A stretch of 64,000 nt of DNA from Aeropyrum sp. (GCA_015521685.1 WANT01000047.1:1-64000), one strand, 5' to 3'; shown: positions 22,275 through 33,250, numbered from the stretch's first letter. Program-made: numbers and translations. Notes: generated by a model from the letters alone, not told the origin.

Positions 22275-22535
22275 TTGAGTCATACCGACCCAAACCTAGC
22301 TAGCTTAGAAGGACTGGTGGTGGTTGAAACCTCCAACACGCTTCTAATTAGGGTGAGCAGAGAGAAGCTTGTTAGGGTGCTTAAGGCTGGAGCCGTCATC
22401 GAGGCGGAGCTGGAGGGCGGTGAGTATATTAGGATACCTGGTAGAGAGTTAATCGGGAATCCGGTGGAGAGGGTTAAGGAGTATAGATGGAGGGTGTCGG
22501 GGAGGTGCCGAAGTTCAAACAAGTTAAGAACCTAA
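22275..22535 (+). CDS. rnp1: RNase P protein component 1 (Rpp29/Pop4 homolog)
   Basis: Conserved position between L29 and S17; LEGLVVVETSNTLLIRVS and C-terminal GNPVERVK. Confidence 0.85.
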   Translation: MSHTDPNLASLEGLVVVETSNTLLIRVSREKLVRVLKAGAVIEAELEGGEYIRIPGRELIGNPVERVKEYRWRVSGRCRSSNKLRT

Positions 22536-22846
22536 GGGTCCCTGGAGTGGAGCCTCCTAAATCTGTGTGTAACGACCCTAACTGCCCCTGGCATGGTACT
22601 GCCAGAGTTAGGGGAGTGCTTCTCGAGGGTAGGGTTGAGAAGAATAGGGCCAGACGTATGGCTGTTATCCGCCATGAGTACCTGTACTACGACAGGAAGT
22701 ATAAGAGGTACGAGAGGAGGAGCAGGAAGCTCCACGCTCACCTCCCAGACTGTATAAGCGTAAAGGAAGGAGACCTTGTTGTAATAGGGGAAACGAGGCC
22801 GATATCCAAAACCGTGAAGTTTGTGGTACTAGGTGTTAAGGGCTAG
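22487..22846 (+). CDS. rpsQ: ribosomal protein uS17
   Basis: Archaeal S17 insertion CNDPNCPWHG, LHAHLPDCISVKEGDLV. Confidence 0.95.
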   Translation: MEGVGEVPKFKQVKNLRVPGVEPPKSVCNDPNCPWHGTARVRGVLLEGRVEKNRARRMAVIRHEYLYYDRKYKRYERRSRKLHAHLPDCISVKEGDLVVIGETRPISKTVKFVVLGVKG

Positions 22847-22863
22847 GGGGTGAGTTGTAGGCC

Positions 22864-23283
22864 TTGGCTAAGAAGAAGTATGGAGTCGTCGTATCTAGAT
22901 ATGGAGTGAACACCGGAGTTCAGGTTGGGAGTTACGTGGGGGTTGCTGATAACAGCGGCGCTAAAGAGGTTATGATAATCAGCGTTCCTCAAGTCAAGAC
23001 TAGGCTTAGGAGGCTTCCCTCAGCTGGCGTGGGCGACTTGGTGGTCGTTACTGTTAAGAAAGGAACCCCTCAGATGAGGAGGCAGGTTGTTTACGCTGTG
23101 GTTGTGAGGCAGAGACGCCCCTTCAAACGGCCTGATGGAACTTGGATTTCGTTCGAGGACAACGCAGTGGTTATAGTAAACCCCGACGGCACGCCAAGGG
23201 GTAGCGAGGTGAGGGGGCCAATAGCAAGGGAGGCCGCTGAGAGATGGCCAAGAGTGGCTAAAATAGCCACCATGATAGTTTGA
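22864..23283 (+). CDS. rplN: ribosomal protein uL14
   Basis: [43 protein letters not shown]. Confidence 0.97.
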   Translation: MAKKKYGVVVSRYGVNTGVQVGSYVGVADNSGAKEVMIISVPQVKTRLRRLPSAGVGDLVVVTVKKGTPQMRRQVVYAVVVRQRRPFKRPDGTWISFEDNAVVIVNPDGTPRGSEVRGPIAREAAERWPRVAKIATMIV

Positions 23284-23709
23284 TTGTTGCGGGTGTTGGG
23301 GATGCCAGTCTTAACGAGAAGTAGGCAGCCTAGGAGGCAGAGAAAGGCTTATTTCAATGCACCCCTACATGCGCGGCAGAAAATGGTCAGCGCTCCTCTT
23401 AGCCCAGAGCTTAGGGAGAAGTATGGTGTTAGGAGCCTGCCTGTTAGAAAGGGTGATAAGGTTAGGGTAATGAGGGGCGATTTCAGGGGACATGAGGGTA
23501 AGGTAGTCAAGGTTGATCTAAGGAAGTATAGGATATTCATAGACGGAGTCACAATAAAGAAGGCTGACGGGACGCCTGTGTTCAGGCCTATACATCCCTC
23601 CAACGTGATGATTGTTGAGTTAGATTTGAGCGACAAGCATAGGAAGAAGATTATAGAGAGGAAGGCTGGAGTAAGCCCCACCAAGTCAGAGGAGCCAGAG
23701 GCCAAGTAA
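23284..23709 (+). CDS. rplX: ribosomal protein uL24
   Basis: KOW motif [22 protein letters not shown]. Confidence 0.95.
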   Translation: MLRVLGMPVLTRSRQPRRQRKAYFNAPLHARQKMVSAPLSPELREKYGVRSLPVRKGDKVRVMRGDFRGHEGKVVKVDLRKYRIFIDGVTIKKADGTPVFRPIHPSNVMIVELDLSDKHRKKIIERKAGVSPTKSEEPEAK

Positions 23710-23750
23710 TTAAGCCGTGGATTAGATTCGAAGTAGGAGGGTGTGATATA

Positions 23751-24512
23751 ATGGCTAGGATGGGTGGCCAGAGGAGGCTCAAGGCCCTAGCCTCGCCGAG
23801 ATTCTGGCCTATACTGCGTAAGGAGTATAAGTGGGCTGTTAAGCCCCGGCCAGGACCTCACCCCTCCGAGAGAAACATCCCACTACTCCTAATCGTTAGG
23901 AACGTACTGGGATACGCACTCACAGCACGAGAGGCTAGAAAGCTAATAGCTGAAGGTCATTTCAAGGTAGATGGTAGAGTTAGGAAGGATTACAAATACC
24001 CAGTGGGCTTCATGGACGTTGTGGAGGTTGTGGAGACTGGAGAGGCTTACAGAATGCTTCCATACCCTGTAAAGTATTTCAAGCTACACCCTATCGAGAA
24101 GGAGGAGGCTGGTGTCAAGCCAGCCAGGATTGAGAATAAGGTGACTGTAAGAGGAGGACATATACAGCTTAATCTTCACGACGGGCGCAACGTTCTAGTT
24201 CGAGTAAGCGATCCTAGGAGGGCTGAGGAGGACGTCTATAAAACTATGGGCACCCTCTTGATAACCATACCAGACCAAGATATCAAGGCCTATGTCCCAT
24301 TTTCAGAGGGGAAGTTGGCGATCATTATAGGCGGTAGGAACGTGGGGAGAGTTGGCGTCGTTAAGAGTGTGAAGCCGGGGTGGGGGAGGAAGAGAACCTT
24401 AGTGACGCTTGAGGATGCTAGGGGAGGCGTCTTTCAGACGTCAATGGATTATGTCTTCATAATAGGCTCCGAGGAGCCGCTAATCACACTACCGGAGGGT
24501 GCATGGAAGTGA
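23751..24512 (+). CDS. rps4e: ribosomal protein eS4
   Basis: Archaeal S4e sequence (RNVLGYALTAREARKLI), cluster order. Confidence 0.96.
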   Translation: MARMGGQRRLKALASPRFWPILRKEYKWAVKPRPGPHPSERNIPLLLIVRNVLGYALTAREARKLIAEGHFKVDGRVRKDYKYPVGFMDVVEVVETGEAYRMLPYPVKYFKLHPIEKEEAGVKPARIENKVTVRGGHIQLNLHDGRNVLVRVSDPRRAEEDVYKTMGTLLITIPDQDIKAYVPFSEGKLAIIIGGRNVGRVGVVKSVKPGWGRKRTLVTLEDARGGVFQTSMDYVFIIGSEEPLITLPEGAWK

Positions 24513-25084
24513 GTAGCCCGCAAACCCTACCTCTACAGCCTGAGAGGGTTTCGGAGATCCTCGAGGACTGGAAGAGCAAGCCCATGAGGAGGCCTAGGAT
24601 AACCAAGGTTACAGTTAACATAAGCCTAGGCCAGGGTGGTGAGAGGCTTCAGCGCGCAGCCGAGGTCCTCGAACAGCTCACGGGCCAGAAGCCTGTGTTC
24701 AGGAAGGCCAAGAGGACTATTAGGGCGTTTGGAGTAAGGAAGGGTGAGAACATCGCTGTAATGGTTACCCTTAGAGGAGAGAAGGCTATTTCGTTCCTCA
24801 AGAGAGCTCTAGAGGCGGTGGGATATAGGTTGAAGTCCTCTAGCGTGGATGACCATGGTAACGTGTCTTTCGGTATAGAAGAACACATTCTTATTCCTGG
24901 TGTAAGGTATGACCCTAGGGTGGGTATACTGGGGATGGATGTGGCTATAACAATACAAAGGCCAGGACATAGGATAGTTGAGAGGAGGAGGCAGAGGAGA
25001 GGCCACATACCCAGGCGGCATAGAGTTACTAAGGAGGAAGCTATGGTGCTGCTGAACCAAACCCTAGGGGTTACGTTTATATAG
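24503..25084 (+). CDS. rplE: ribosomal protein uL5
   Basis: KVTVNISLGQGGERLQRAAEVLEQLTGQKPV. Confidence 0.96.
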   Translation: MEVSSPQTLPLQPERVSEILEDWKSKPMRRPRITKVTVNISLGQGGERLQRAAEVLEQLTGQKPVFRKAKRTIRAFGVRKGENIAVMVTLRGEKAISFLKRALEAVGYRLKSSSVDDHGNVSFGIEEHILIPGVRYDPRVGILGMDVAITIQRPGHRIVERRRQRRGHIPRRHRVTKEEAMVLLNQTLGVTFI

Positions 25085-25099
25085 CCAGGGTGAGTGGTG

Positions 25100-25264
25100 A
25101 TGGGTAAGATCAAGCCTCCTAAACCAAAGATCATGGGTAGGGGTGCCCAGAGATGCCAGAGGTGTGGAACCAGAGACGCTGTGATACAGAAGTACGGGTT
25201 ATACCTTTGCCGTCAGTGCTTTAGAGAGATCGCGCCGCTCCTAGGGTTCAAGAAGTACATGTAG
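25100..25264 (+). CDS. rpsN: ribosomal protein uS14, zinc-ribbon type, 54 aa (absent from supplied ORF track)
   Basis: Own translation [54 protein letters not shown]; between L5 and S8. Confidence 0.95.
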   Translation: MGKIKPPKPKIMGRGAQRCQRCGTRDAVIQKYGLYLCRQCFREIAPLLGFKKYM

Positions 25265-25271
25265 GGGGTGA

Positions 25272-25679
25272 GTGGATATGGTGATGCTCGATACTCTGGC
25301 CAATGCGATGGCTACTATTAAGAATGCTGAGATGCGTGGTAAGAGCGAGGCTATCATAATGCCTGCTAGCAAGCTGATAGCAAGTGTGCTTAGGGTGTTG
25401 GAGAGCGAGGGCTATATAGGAGGCTTCGAGTATATCGATGACGGTAGATGGGGCAAGTTTAGGGTTACACTATTGGGGAGGATTAACGATATAGGTGTTA
25501 TTAAGCCTAGGATGCCTGTCAAGTATACAGAGCTTGCTAAGATGCCCGAGCATCTGAGAAAATATCTGGCTAGCAGGGATATAGGCACCCTTATAATATC
25601 TACTCCTCAGGGGGTTATGACGCATAGGGAGGCCCTAAAGAGAAAGATAGGAGGTATAGTAATAGCCTACGTTTATTAG
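25272..25679 (+). CDS. rpsH: ribosomal protein uS8
   Basis: [37 protein letters not shown]. Confidence 0.96.
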   Translation: MDMVMLDTLANAMATIKNAEMRGKSEAIIMPASKLIASVLRVLESEGYIGGFEYIDDGRWGKFRVTLLGRINDIGVIKPRMPVKYTELAKMPEHLRKYLASRDIGTLIISTPQGVMTHREALKRKIGGIVIAYVY

Positions 25680-25810
25680 ACTGGGGAGCGCAGCATCCCG
25701 CTATTTTCGCATTCCTTGAACCTTAACTTAGGGGTTCGTGATAAGATCCATTTATTCTATTGTGAACCCCTAGTTGCCAGTGGGATGGCCTGTTCCTTCG
25801 CGTCCATACA

Positions 25811-25818
25811 TTATATAA
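25811..25818 (+). promoter_or_regulatory. putative TATA box of an internal promoter upstream of rplF
   Basis: TTATATAA about 44 nt before the rplF GTG in an otherwise unusual 180-bp gap. Confidence 0.5.
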
Positions 25819-25861
25819 CCTCAACTTTACTCCAACCCTCTAGGGAGAGCTGGGGGTACTA

Positions 25862-26416
25862 GTGTTGGCCAGGGACGTCCACGTGGTTGAAGAGGTGGAG
25901 ATACCCGAGGGAGTATCTGTCGAGACTGACGGCCGCAGGGTGAGAGTTTCAGGGCCAAAGGGCGAGCTAGAAAGGGACTTTTCGCACGCCAGAGGCGTAA
26001 TCATCAGGGTAGAGGATGGGAAGGTGGTTATAGAGTCGTATTTCGCTAAGTCTAGGGAGAGGGCTATGGTTGGCACCATAGCCGGCCACATAAAGAACAT
26101 GATAAAAGGTGTCCTGGGCGGTTTCAGGTACAAGCTTAAGATAATGTATAGCCACTTCCCAGTGAATGTCAAGGTTGAGGGAGACAAGCTAGTTATATCT
26201 AACTTCCTAGGAGAGAAGGGGGTTAGAGTCGCTAGAATCATGCCTGGCGTCAGTGTTCAGGTCAAGGGGAGCGATGTTATAGTGGAGGGCATAGACCTCG
26301 AGGCGGTCGCTCAGACCGCGGCTAACATCGAGTTGGCCACGAAGGTCAAGGACAAGGATAGGAGGAAGTTTATGGACGGGATATACATCTATGAGAGGGA
26401 GGTGATTGCCCAGTGA
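25862..26416 (+). CDS. rplF: ribosomal protein uL6
   Basis: VRVSGPKGELERDF, order S8-L6-L32e. Confidence 0.96.
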   Translation: MLARDVHVVEEVEIPEGVSVETDGRRVRVSGPKGELERDFSHARGVIIRVEDGKVVIESYFAKSRERAMVGTIAGHIKNMIKGVLGGFRYKLKIMYSHFPVNVKVEGDKLVISNFLGEKGVRVARIMPGVSVQVKGSDVIVEGIDLEAVAQTAANIELATKVKDKDRRKFMDGIYIYEREVIAQ

Positions 26417-26859
26417 GCGAGGGTCAGGTAGGGGAGTCCTATAGTCTGGAGTCTGTGCTTGAGAAGAGGCAGAACTATCTCAAGCTTAAGAAGTCAAGGG
26501 AGGCCTTGAAGAAGGCTATAGCTAGTAAGAGTAGGAAGAGGTTCCTGAGATACCTTAGCTGGAGGTTTTGGAAGTTCGAGAGGAGGGAGTACTGGAGGAA
26601 GCCTAAGGGTAATGATAACAAGATGAGGCTCCAGCTTAAGGGGTATCCGCCTGTAGTTAAGGTAGGCTATAGGACTCCTAAGAGCGTGAGGGGTCTGCAC
26701 CCTAGCGGTCTGGAGCCGGTAGTAGTTAGGAGTGCAAGCGAGTTAGAGCGTCTCAGCCCTGAGAAGCATATAGTCTATATTGCCTCCGGAGTCAGCCTAC
26801 GAAAGAGTAAGGAGATAAGGGAGGAGGCTCTCAAGAGGGGCTTCAAGCTGGCCAACTAG
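26413..26859 (+). CDS. rpl32e: ribosomal protein eL32
   Basis: RFLRYLSWRFWKFERREYWRKPKGNDNKMR, GYRTPKSVRGLHPSG. Confidence 0.95.
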   Translation: MSEGQVGESYSLESVLEKRQNYLKLKKSREALKKAIASKSRKRFLRYLSWRFWKFERREYWRKPKGNDNKMRLQLKGYPPVVKVGYRTPKSVRGLHPSGLEPVVVRSASELERLSPEKHIVYIASGVSLRKSKEIREEALKRGFKLAN

Positions 26860-26878
26860 GGCGTAGAGGTGTAGGGGT

Positions 26879-27346
26879 GTGGATTATAGGCTTCAGAAGC
26901 GTCTAGCCGCTGAGATACTGGGTGTAGGAGAGTCTAGGATATGGATAGATCCTGACCCGGAGCTTAGAGAGGAGATTGAGGGGGCCGTTACTAAGGCGGA
27001 TGTGAGATCCCTTATTAAGCGAGGCATAATTGATGTCGAGCCGAAGAAGGGCAACGCAGGTTATTCAGGAAAGGTTAGGAGGCTACAGCGTAGAAAGGGG
27101 CGTAGAAGGGGCCCGGGGAGGAGGAAGGGCGTTAGCACTGCGAGGTTGGATCCTAAAGAGGCGTGGATGGCCAGGATCAGGAAGATAAGACGATACCTAC
27201 AGTACCTAAGAGACAAGGGAGTCATAGATAGAAGGACATACAGGAGATTGTATATGCTGGCGAAGGGAGGGACCTTCAGGGACCTGGCTAGCCTCAAGAG
27301 GTATATGGCCGATAGGGGTATTCTCCGCGAGGAGAGGACGAGTTAA
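26879..27346 (+). CDS. rpl19e: ribosomal protein eL19
   Basis: LQKRLAAEILGVGESRIWIDPD, basic GRRRGPGRRKG. Confidence 0.95.
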   Translation: MDYRLQKRLAAEILGVGESRIWIDPDPELREEIEGAVTKADVRSLIKRGIIDVEPKKGNAGYSGKVRRLQRRKGRRRGPGRRKGVSTARLDPKEAWMARIRKIRRYLQYLRDKGVIDRRTYRRLYMLAKGGTFRDLASLKRYMADRGILREERTS

Positions 27347-27377
27347 TCTCGTGCCCCTTGCGTTGTATGGTTAGAGG

Positions 27378-28013
27378 GTGGTCATAGTGGGTCGAGGTCC
27401 TAGGTATAGGGTTCCCCTACGGAGGCGTAGGGAGGGTAAGACCAACTACTATAAGAGGTTTAGGCTTGTTAAGTCAGGCAAGCCTAGGCTAGTTGTGAGG
27501 ATATCAAACCAGTATGTCTGGGTCCAGCTAGTTGAGGCTAGGATTGAGGGTGACAGAGTGCTTGCAGCGGCACATAGTAGAGAGTTAGGCAAGATCTACG
27601 GGTGGAAGGGAGATGGTAACAATACGTGCGCTGCATACCTTACGGGGTATCTAGCGGGGCTTAGGGCCGTCAATAAGGGCGTTATGGAGGCGATATTGGA
27701 TGTCGGCCTACATAAGCCAGTAAGTGGTTCTAGAGTATTCGCCGCTCTTAAGGGCGCTCTCGACGCTGGAGTTAAGATACCCTATTCCGATGAGATACTG
27801 CCGAGCGACGAGAGGATAAAGTGCGAGCACGTGGCGAGCTGGGCGTCCGGGCTCAAGAACGAGAATGAGGATCTCTACAAGAGACTCTTCTCCAAGTACA
27901 TCGAGCGTGGCTTAGAGCCTGAAAGGCTTCCAGAACACTTCGAAGAGGTCCTCGAGCGGATTAGAGCTAGCTTCAGCGAAAAACCCGCCAGAGAGGTAGA
28001 AGTTAAAGCCTGA
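27378..28013 (+). CDS. rplR: ribosomal protein uL18
   Basis: [37 protein letters not shown]. Confidence 0.96.
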   Translation: MVIVGRGPRYRVPLRRRREGKTNYYKRFRLVKSGKPRLVVRISNQYVWVQLVEARIEGDRVLAAAHSRELGKIYGWKGDGNNTCAAYLTGYLAGLRAVNKGVMEAILDVGLHKPVSGSRVFAALKGALDAGVKIPYSDEILPSDERIKCEHVASWASGLKNENEDLYKRLFSKYIERGLEPERLPEHFEEVLERIRASFSEKPAREVEVKA

Positions 28014-28042
28014 GGCAAAGTACATGATCGGGGGGATATGGT

Positions 28043-28702
28043 ATGTCGTCTGTGGGCGATGTGAGCAGCGTGGAGGGATGGCAGCCTAGGACTAGGGTTG
28101 GCAGGCTTGTGAAGGAGGGGAAGATAAAGTCTATAGACGAGATATTCAGGCGTAACCTACCAATACTGGAGACAGAAATCGTAGACTATCTCCTCCCAGG
28201 CTTGGACCACGAAGTGATTGATGTGAGCATAGTCCAGAAAATGACAGACGCTGGGAGAATAACAAGGTTTAGAGCTGTAGTTGTCGTTGGCAATAGGGAT
28301 GGCTATGTGGGCCTAGGAAAGGGTAAAGCTAGGCAGTTTAGATTCGCTATCGAGAAGGCTATCAGGAATGCCAAGCTTAATGTAGTACCTGTTAGGAGAG
28401 GGTGCGGGAGCTGGGAGTGTACATGTGGCGAAGCCCATAGCGTCCCGTATATCGTTAGGGGCAAGAGTGGTAGCGTCGAGGTTATACTGAAGCCGGCCCC
28501 TAAGGGTACAGGCCTGGTTGCGGGGGATGTGGCCAAGGTTGTTTTGAGGATGGCTGGGATAAGCGATGTATGGACGTTTACAAAGGGAGAGACTAGGACG
28601 AGCTATAACTTTGCTAGGGCAACGTATCTAGCTCTGAGGAATACATACGCTTTCGTAACCCCAGCAGACTGGAGCCAGGCGTCACTAAGACTTCAGGGGT
28701 GA
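28043..28702 (+). CDS. rpsE: ribosomal protein uS5
   Basis: [27 protein letters not shown]. Confidence 0.97.
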   Translation: MSSVGDVSSVEGWQPRTRVGRLVKEGKIKSIDEIFRRNLPILETEIVDYLLPGLDHEVIDVSIVQKMTDAGRITRFRAVVVVGNRDGYVGLGKGKARQFRFAIEKAIRNAKLNVVPVRRGCGSWECTCGEAHSVPYIVRGKSGSVEVILKPAPKGTGLVAGDVAKVVLRMAGISDVWTFTKGETRTSYNFARATYLALRNTYAFVTPADWSQASLRLQG

Positions 28703-29193
28703 AGGCTTCTATGACGCTCTACGCTATTATTAGGATACGGGGGACAGCAGATCTACATCCAGATCTGGAGAAGACCCTCCACCTCCTCAGGCTGAGGAGG
28801 AGGTATGTTGCTGCAATATATCATAGTAGCCTGCCTGGGATCAGGGATATGATGAGAAAGGTTGAGCCGTGGGCTACATACGGTGAAATAGAGGTTGGTA
28901 CTCTTGAGAAGCTACTGAGGGTTAGAGGCAGGCTTGAGGGTGACAAGCCAATAACTGACGAGTGGGTCTCAAGCGTCTTAGGACTGGAGGGTGGCGTAGG
29001 GGAGCTGGCAGAGAAGCTGGTGGCAGGGGAGATTCACTACCATAGGCTCGCCGATAAGGGTGTGAAACCCTTCTTCAGGCTTCACCCGCCCCGCGGAGGC
29101 TTCAAGAGGTCTATAAAAAGGCCGTACGGCGATGGAGGCGAGCTAGGATATAGAGGTGTCGCGATAAACGATCTAATAACAAGGATGCTTTGA
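28699..29193 (+). CDS. rpmD: ribosomal protein uL30
   Basis: [27 protein letters not shown]. Confidence 0.95.
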   Translation: MKASMTLYAIIRIRGTADLHPDLEKTLHLLRLRRRYVAAIYHSSLPGIRDMMRKVEPWATYGEIEVGTLEKLLRVRGRLEGDKPITDEWVSSVLGLEGGVGELAEKLVAGEIHYHRLADKGVKPFFRLHPPRGGFKRSIKRPYGDGGELGYRGVAINDLITRML

Positions 29194-29211
29194 GAACGGG
29201 GGTGATGCGAT

Positions 29212-29679
29212 ATGGTTGTGAGATCTAGAAAGAAGTCCAGGAGGCTGAGAGGAAGGACAAGGACTATGGGGTGGGGTAGAATAGGCCAGCACAGAAAGAG
29301 CGGGTCTAAGGGGGGCTATGGCGCTGCAGGTCTTGGAAAGCATGAGTGGACTTGGACTATAAAGTATGCTCCAAACTGGTTTGGCAAGAAGGGCTTCAGG
29401 CCTCCGAGAATCAGGGTTAACAAGGAGGTTAGGACGATTAATGTGGGAACTGTAGATGAGTTAGCTAAGACTCTTGAGGCAAGAGGTGATGTTGAGAAGG
29501 ATGGCGACATGGTGGTCATAGACCTCAGCAGGATTGGTATACACAAGTTGCTGGGAGGCGGGAAGGTTAGCAAGCCCCTAAAGATTATTGTACCGTATGC
29601 AAGCGAGGCCGCTGTGAAGAAGATCGAAGAAGCTGGAGGACAGGTTATTGTTACAATGAAGAGCATAGAACCAGAGTAG
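29212..29679 (+). CDS. rplO: ribosomal protein uL15
   Basis: RRLRGRTRTMGWGRIGQHRKSGSKGGYGAAG. Confidence 0.95.
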   Translation: MVVRSRKKSRRLRGRTRTMGWGRIGQHRKSGSKGGYGAAGLGKHEWTWTIKYAPNWFGKKGFRPPRIRVNKEVRTINVGTVDELAKTLEARGDVEKDGDMVVIDLSRIGIHKLLGGGKVSKPLKIIVPYASEAAVKKIEEAGGQVIVTMKSIEPE

Positions 29680-29823
29680 TAGGCGGTAAAAATACTTTTG
29701 CATTCTATTGGACTGGGTCGGGCATCCCCTAGGTCTCTAGAATACGTTTGAAACGCATCCTCTACAACTAACTCTTCCTCCTGGATAACCATATTCATAC
29801 GTAGGTAGGGGTGAATAATCCAG

Positions 29824-30867
29824 TTGGGTGACTGCAGGAGGAGATTCAATATCAGCGAGACTGTTATTGAAACCTTCCACGTTGTTATGCAAAGTCATGC
29901 AAACCCGCTTGGCATCCTTCACGGAGGAAATCTGATAAGATGGCTCGTGGATGCAGCCTCGCTAACAGCCTCAAGGGTGGTTAGAGGCTATGCTGTACTA
30001 GCTGGAATAGACTTCGTCTATCTAGGTGACCCAGTTAGGGTTGGGGAGACTCTTGCCACATACTCTTGGGCAGGCTATACGGGTAGGTCTAGTGTAGAGG
30101 TGGGGGTTTCGGCGTACGCAATTAGCAGGGACGGAGAGTCTTTCGAAGTGAGGAAAGTTAGTGCAGCTCATATGACGCTTGTATATGTCGGCGGAGGACC
30201 TACGTCCATCACTCCTAGACCTCATATGTCTTGTGTGAAGCCCTCGGACTCAGAAGAAGAAGTGTTATACGAATCCAGCATCAGGCTTAGAGAGATGAGG
30301 CGGGGTAGGCTGTCTAAGAGAAAACAATACTCCAATATCAAGGATCCCCCTACACCATTAGTCGAAGGATATGTTATAGAGTCACATAGGATAGTGAATC
30401 CCGTGGATTCTCTGGCTTACAATGTTATGCATGCTGGCTCCCTACTGTATCTCGTCGACGAAGTAGGAGGAATTCTTGCATCTAAATATTCTAAAGGAGT
30501 TGTAGTGACGGGGTATCTGGGCCCCGCAGACTTCTATAGACCTATATATACAGGCAGCATACTCAGGCTTGTGGGAGCCATATCCTACGTAGGCTCCTCG
30601 ACAATCGAGGTTGAGATAAGGAGCTTAACCTCACTTTTCGGAGAGGGTATTGAAGGGATATCATCCAGATCGTACGTTACATACATCAACCTAGGTTGGG
30701 AGGGGAAGCCGACACCCGTGAGAAGGTCGGACAGTGTTGATAGGGTGGTTATGGAGGAGTCTATAGAGCGGGCTAGGGAGAGAAGCGAGATTATTAGAAG
30801 CCTCGAGGGCGGGAGCCTTAAGATTGATCCTCCACCAATGTATCTAGAGCGTCTAGCGAAACTATAG
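29824..30867 (+). CDS. double hot-dog acyl-CoA thioesterase
   Basis: Two hot-dog repeats (MQSHANPLGILHGGNLIRWLVDAAS; NVMHAGSLLYLVDEVGG). Confidence 0.85.
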   Translation: MGDCRRRFNISETVIETFHVVMQSHANPLGILHGGNLIRWLVDAASLTASRVVRGYAVLAGIDFVYLGDPVRVGETLATYSWAGYTGRSSVEVGVSAYAISRDGESFEVRKVSAAHMTLVYVGGGPTSITPRPHMSCVKPSDSEEEVLYESSIRLREMRRGRLSKRKQYSNIKDPPTPLVEGYVIESHRIVNPVDSLAYNVMHAGSLLYLVDEVGGILASKYSKGVVVTGYLGPADFYRPIYTGSILRLVGAISYVGSSTIEVEIRSLTSLFGEGIEGISSRSYVTYINLGWEGKPTPVRRSDSVDRVVMEESIERARERSEIIRSLEGGSLKIDPPPMYLERLAKL

Positions 30868-31018
30868 AATCAACGTTAATAGTAATACGATTGTGCTGAA
30901 AGGATTGATAAGGGATCAAGGCCTAGGGAGATGGTGTCAATACTATAGGTCTAAAAGAAATAAGGGCGTTGATTGGTAAAATGGGTTGTAACTCTCCTAG
31001 TAAAGGTGTGTTAATGAT

Positions 31019-33241
31019 ATGGGATATTGGTGGAAAGGCAAGATCTTGAGGACAATACAGTTTAACATTGAAGACCCCTTTGGGTTCTACGCAGACAGGA
31101 TAAGGGCTGAGGACCTGGTCTCTCTTGCTAAGAAAGTTAATGCTAACACATTGATTGTTTTCGCTAGAGACGCGTGGGGCAGGGTTTTTTACAGCAACAG
31201 CAAAGTCTACCCTAGGCACCCCAACTCTAGACTAGACGTGGAAGAGCTAGTTAGGAGGGCTAGGGATGAGGGAATCAGAGTTATTGTTATGACTGATCAT
31301 ACTGCAAACCGCTTCATATATAGGAGGCACCCTGGCTGGGCGCAGAAAACGAGGGACGGAGAGGTAATAGTTCTAGAACACTATCCGGTGAGAGAAAAAG
31401 TGAGGGACCCTCACTGGCCTCAGATATGCATCAATAGCCCCGCCTTCGAGACGTATTTTCTTCCAGAGGCTCGCGAGGCCATAGAGAAATTGGATCCCGA
31501 TGGCGTTCTCCTGGACAGCTTCAGGTATATGCCGGACCCTCCTAGGGCGTGCTACTGTAGATACTGCAGGCTTAGATTTAAGCTCGAAAGAGGGCTAGAT
31601 CTCCCTGAAGTTGATGACATGGAAGACGAGAGTTTCAGAGAAGCTTGGGACTGGAGGTATCACGTTGTTGTCGATAGCATTAAGAAGCTAAGAGACGCAG
31701 TAAAAGAGGCTAAAGAAGATACGTTCTTCTTCTATAACAGCCACCCTGTTGGCTGGGCTGGCAGGGGCACAATAGTTGCGGAGAGAGCTAGGGAGTATTT
31801 GGATGCGGTTTTTGCTGAGGCGAGCGAAACTGACGTGCTGACTGTGATGATGCTACCCATGGTGACTAAGCTCTCTAGGGCAGCTATCGGTGACGATAGA
31901 GAGGTCCTCGTCAGCAGGAACCTATTCTACAATCTAAGGACTGTGCAGAGTGCTACGCCATACGCTGTAAAGCAAGGCATAAGGAGTATTGTAGCGTCGG
32001 GAGGCCACCCAATAGCGACGATATTCAGCAGCCAGTACTTCGAGGACCCCAGAGCCCTGGACGCCCTGGCCGAGGTATACTCGGAGATAGAGAGGATCGA
32101 GGGCAAGATTGCTGGGGCAGAGCCCATTAGATACATTGGAATACTATACAGCAGCGACACACACGAGAAAGCCTACTGGGACAAGCCCCACTTCTACACG
32201 TCGGAGATAGAAGGATTCGCTATGATAGCATTCCACAAGCACCTCCCCTGGGAGTTCATATCGACCAAGGATCTAGAGAAGGCTGGGAGGTACGACGTCC
32301 TAATAGCGCCTGACACTGTCGTGTTGAGCGATGATGAGGAGGAGCTGCTGAGGAGATATGTTGAGGACGGAGGCTTCCTAGTCGCCACCCACGATTTTGG
32401 GACGATGAGGCCTGACTTCACGTATAGACACGCCCTGGCAATTGAAGACGTGTTAGGGGCTACTTACGAGGGGGTGTTTTTCTTCGGTTATGTCTACATA
32501 GATCTGGCCTTCGACCCTGAGATCTACGAGGAGTTTTGGAGGGGTATGCCTAGATCCATAGTTCTGGGCGACTTCTCAACAGCATTCACTAAAGAGCGCT
32601 TCGAGCCGAGGCTAGGTGAGCTTGTCAGAGCCAGGCCTACCACAGGGAGGCCGATAGCTATGGGTAGACTTGGGAGGAGTGCCTATGGCTATGAATACAC
32701 GCTAGGGAGGAGTACGCCAGCCCCCGACTCAACGCTTAACATGGCAGCGGCAATATTAGGAGGCTCAGGTAGAGGGCGGACGCTCTACTACTCAGTGCGT
32801 CTCGGAGCACACTACTCGAGGCTAGGACATCCTGACTATGCAGAGCTATTGATGAGGCCCCTCTTCAAGTTATCTCGACGCCCCAAAGCTTGGAGCGACG
32901 CACCTGATACTGTGCAGGTAGAATACTTCGCTAAGGGAGACTCGGTAGGGGCTCACCTGGTGAATCTCACATTTAACGAAAGGATACTCTCAACCGTTAC
33001 TGGGCCGAGCAAACAAGCACTCCCTCCATACCATCCCAGCTATAACGTGCACCCCCCAAGGACGCTCGTACCGGTAGGCCCCTTCAACGTCTACCTACCT
33101 AGGCCAGCAGAAGGGAGGCTGAGGGTCTATGATGCAGTGTCTGGAGACGACCTAGAGTATGAGGTGGACGACGGCACAGTCAAGATAACTATTAGGAGCC
33201 TGAAGGAATACATGGTCCCCGTGGTAGAGCCCCGGGGGTAG
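31019..33241 (+). CDS. putative glycoside hydrolase-like protein (GHL6 / beta-galactosidase-trimerization-like)
   Basis: TIM-barrel-like N-terminus (DPDGVLLDSFRYMP, CYCRYCRLRF), downstream GATase-like trimerization segment. Confidence 0.7.
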   Translation: MGYWWKGKILRTIQFNIEDPFGFYADRIRAEDLVSLAKKVNANTLIVFARDAWGRVFYSNSKVYPRHPNSRLDVEELVRRARDEGIRVIVMTDHTANRFIYRRHPGWAQKTRDGEVIVLEHYPVREKVRDPHWPQICINSPAFETYFLPEAREAIEKLDPDGVLLDSFRYMPDPPRACYCRYCRLRFKLERGLDLPEVDDMEDESFREAWDWRYHVVVDSIKKLRDAVKEAKEDTFFFYNSHPVGWAGRGTIVAERAREYLDAVFAEASETDVLTVMMLPMVTKLSRAAIGDDREVLVSRNLFYNLRTVQSATPYAVKQGIRSIVASGGHPIATIFSSQYFEDPRALDALAEVYSEIERIEGKIAGAEPIRYIGILYSSDTHEKAYWDKPHFYTSEIEGFAMIAFHKHLPWEFISTKDLEKAGRYDVLIAPDTVVLSDDEEELLRRYVEDGGFLVATHDFGTMRPDFTYRHALAIEDVLGATYEGVFFFGYVYIDLAFDPEIYEEFWRGMPRSIVLGDFSTAFTKERFEPRLGELVRARPTTGRPIAMGRLGRSAYGYEYTLGRSTPAPDSTLNMAAAILGGSGRGRTLYYSVRLGAHYSRLGHPDYAELLMRPLFKLSRRPKAWSDAPDTVQVEYFAKGDSVGAHLVNLTFNERILSTVTGPSKQALPPYHPSYNVHPPRTLVPVGPFNVYLPRPAEGRLRVYDAVSGDDLEYEVDDGTVKITIRSLKEYMVPVVEPRG

Positions 33242-33250
33242 CGTTGAAGT

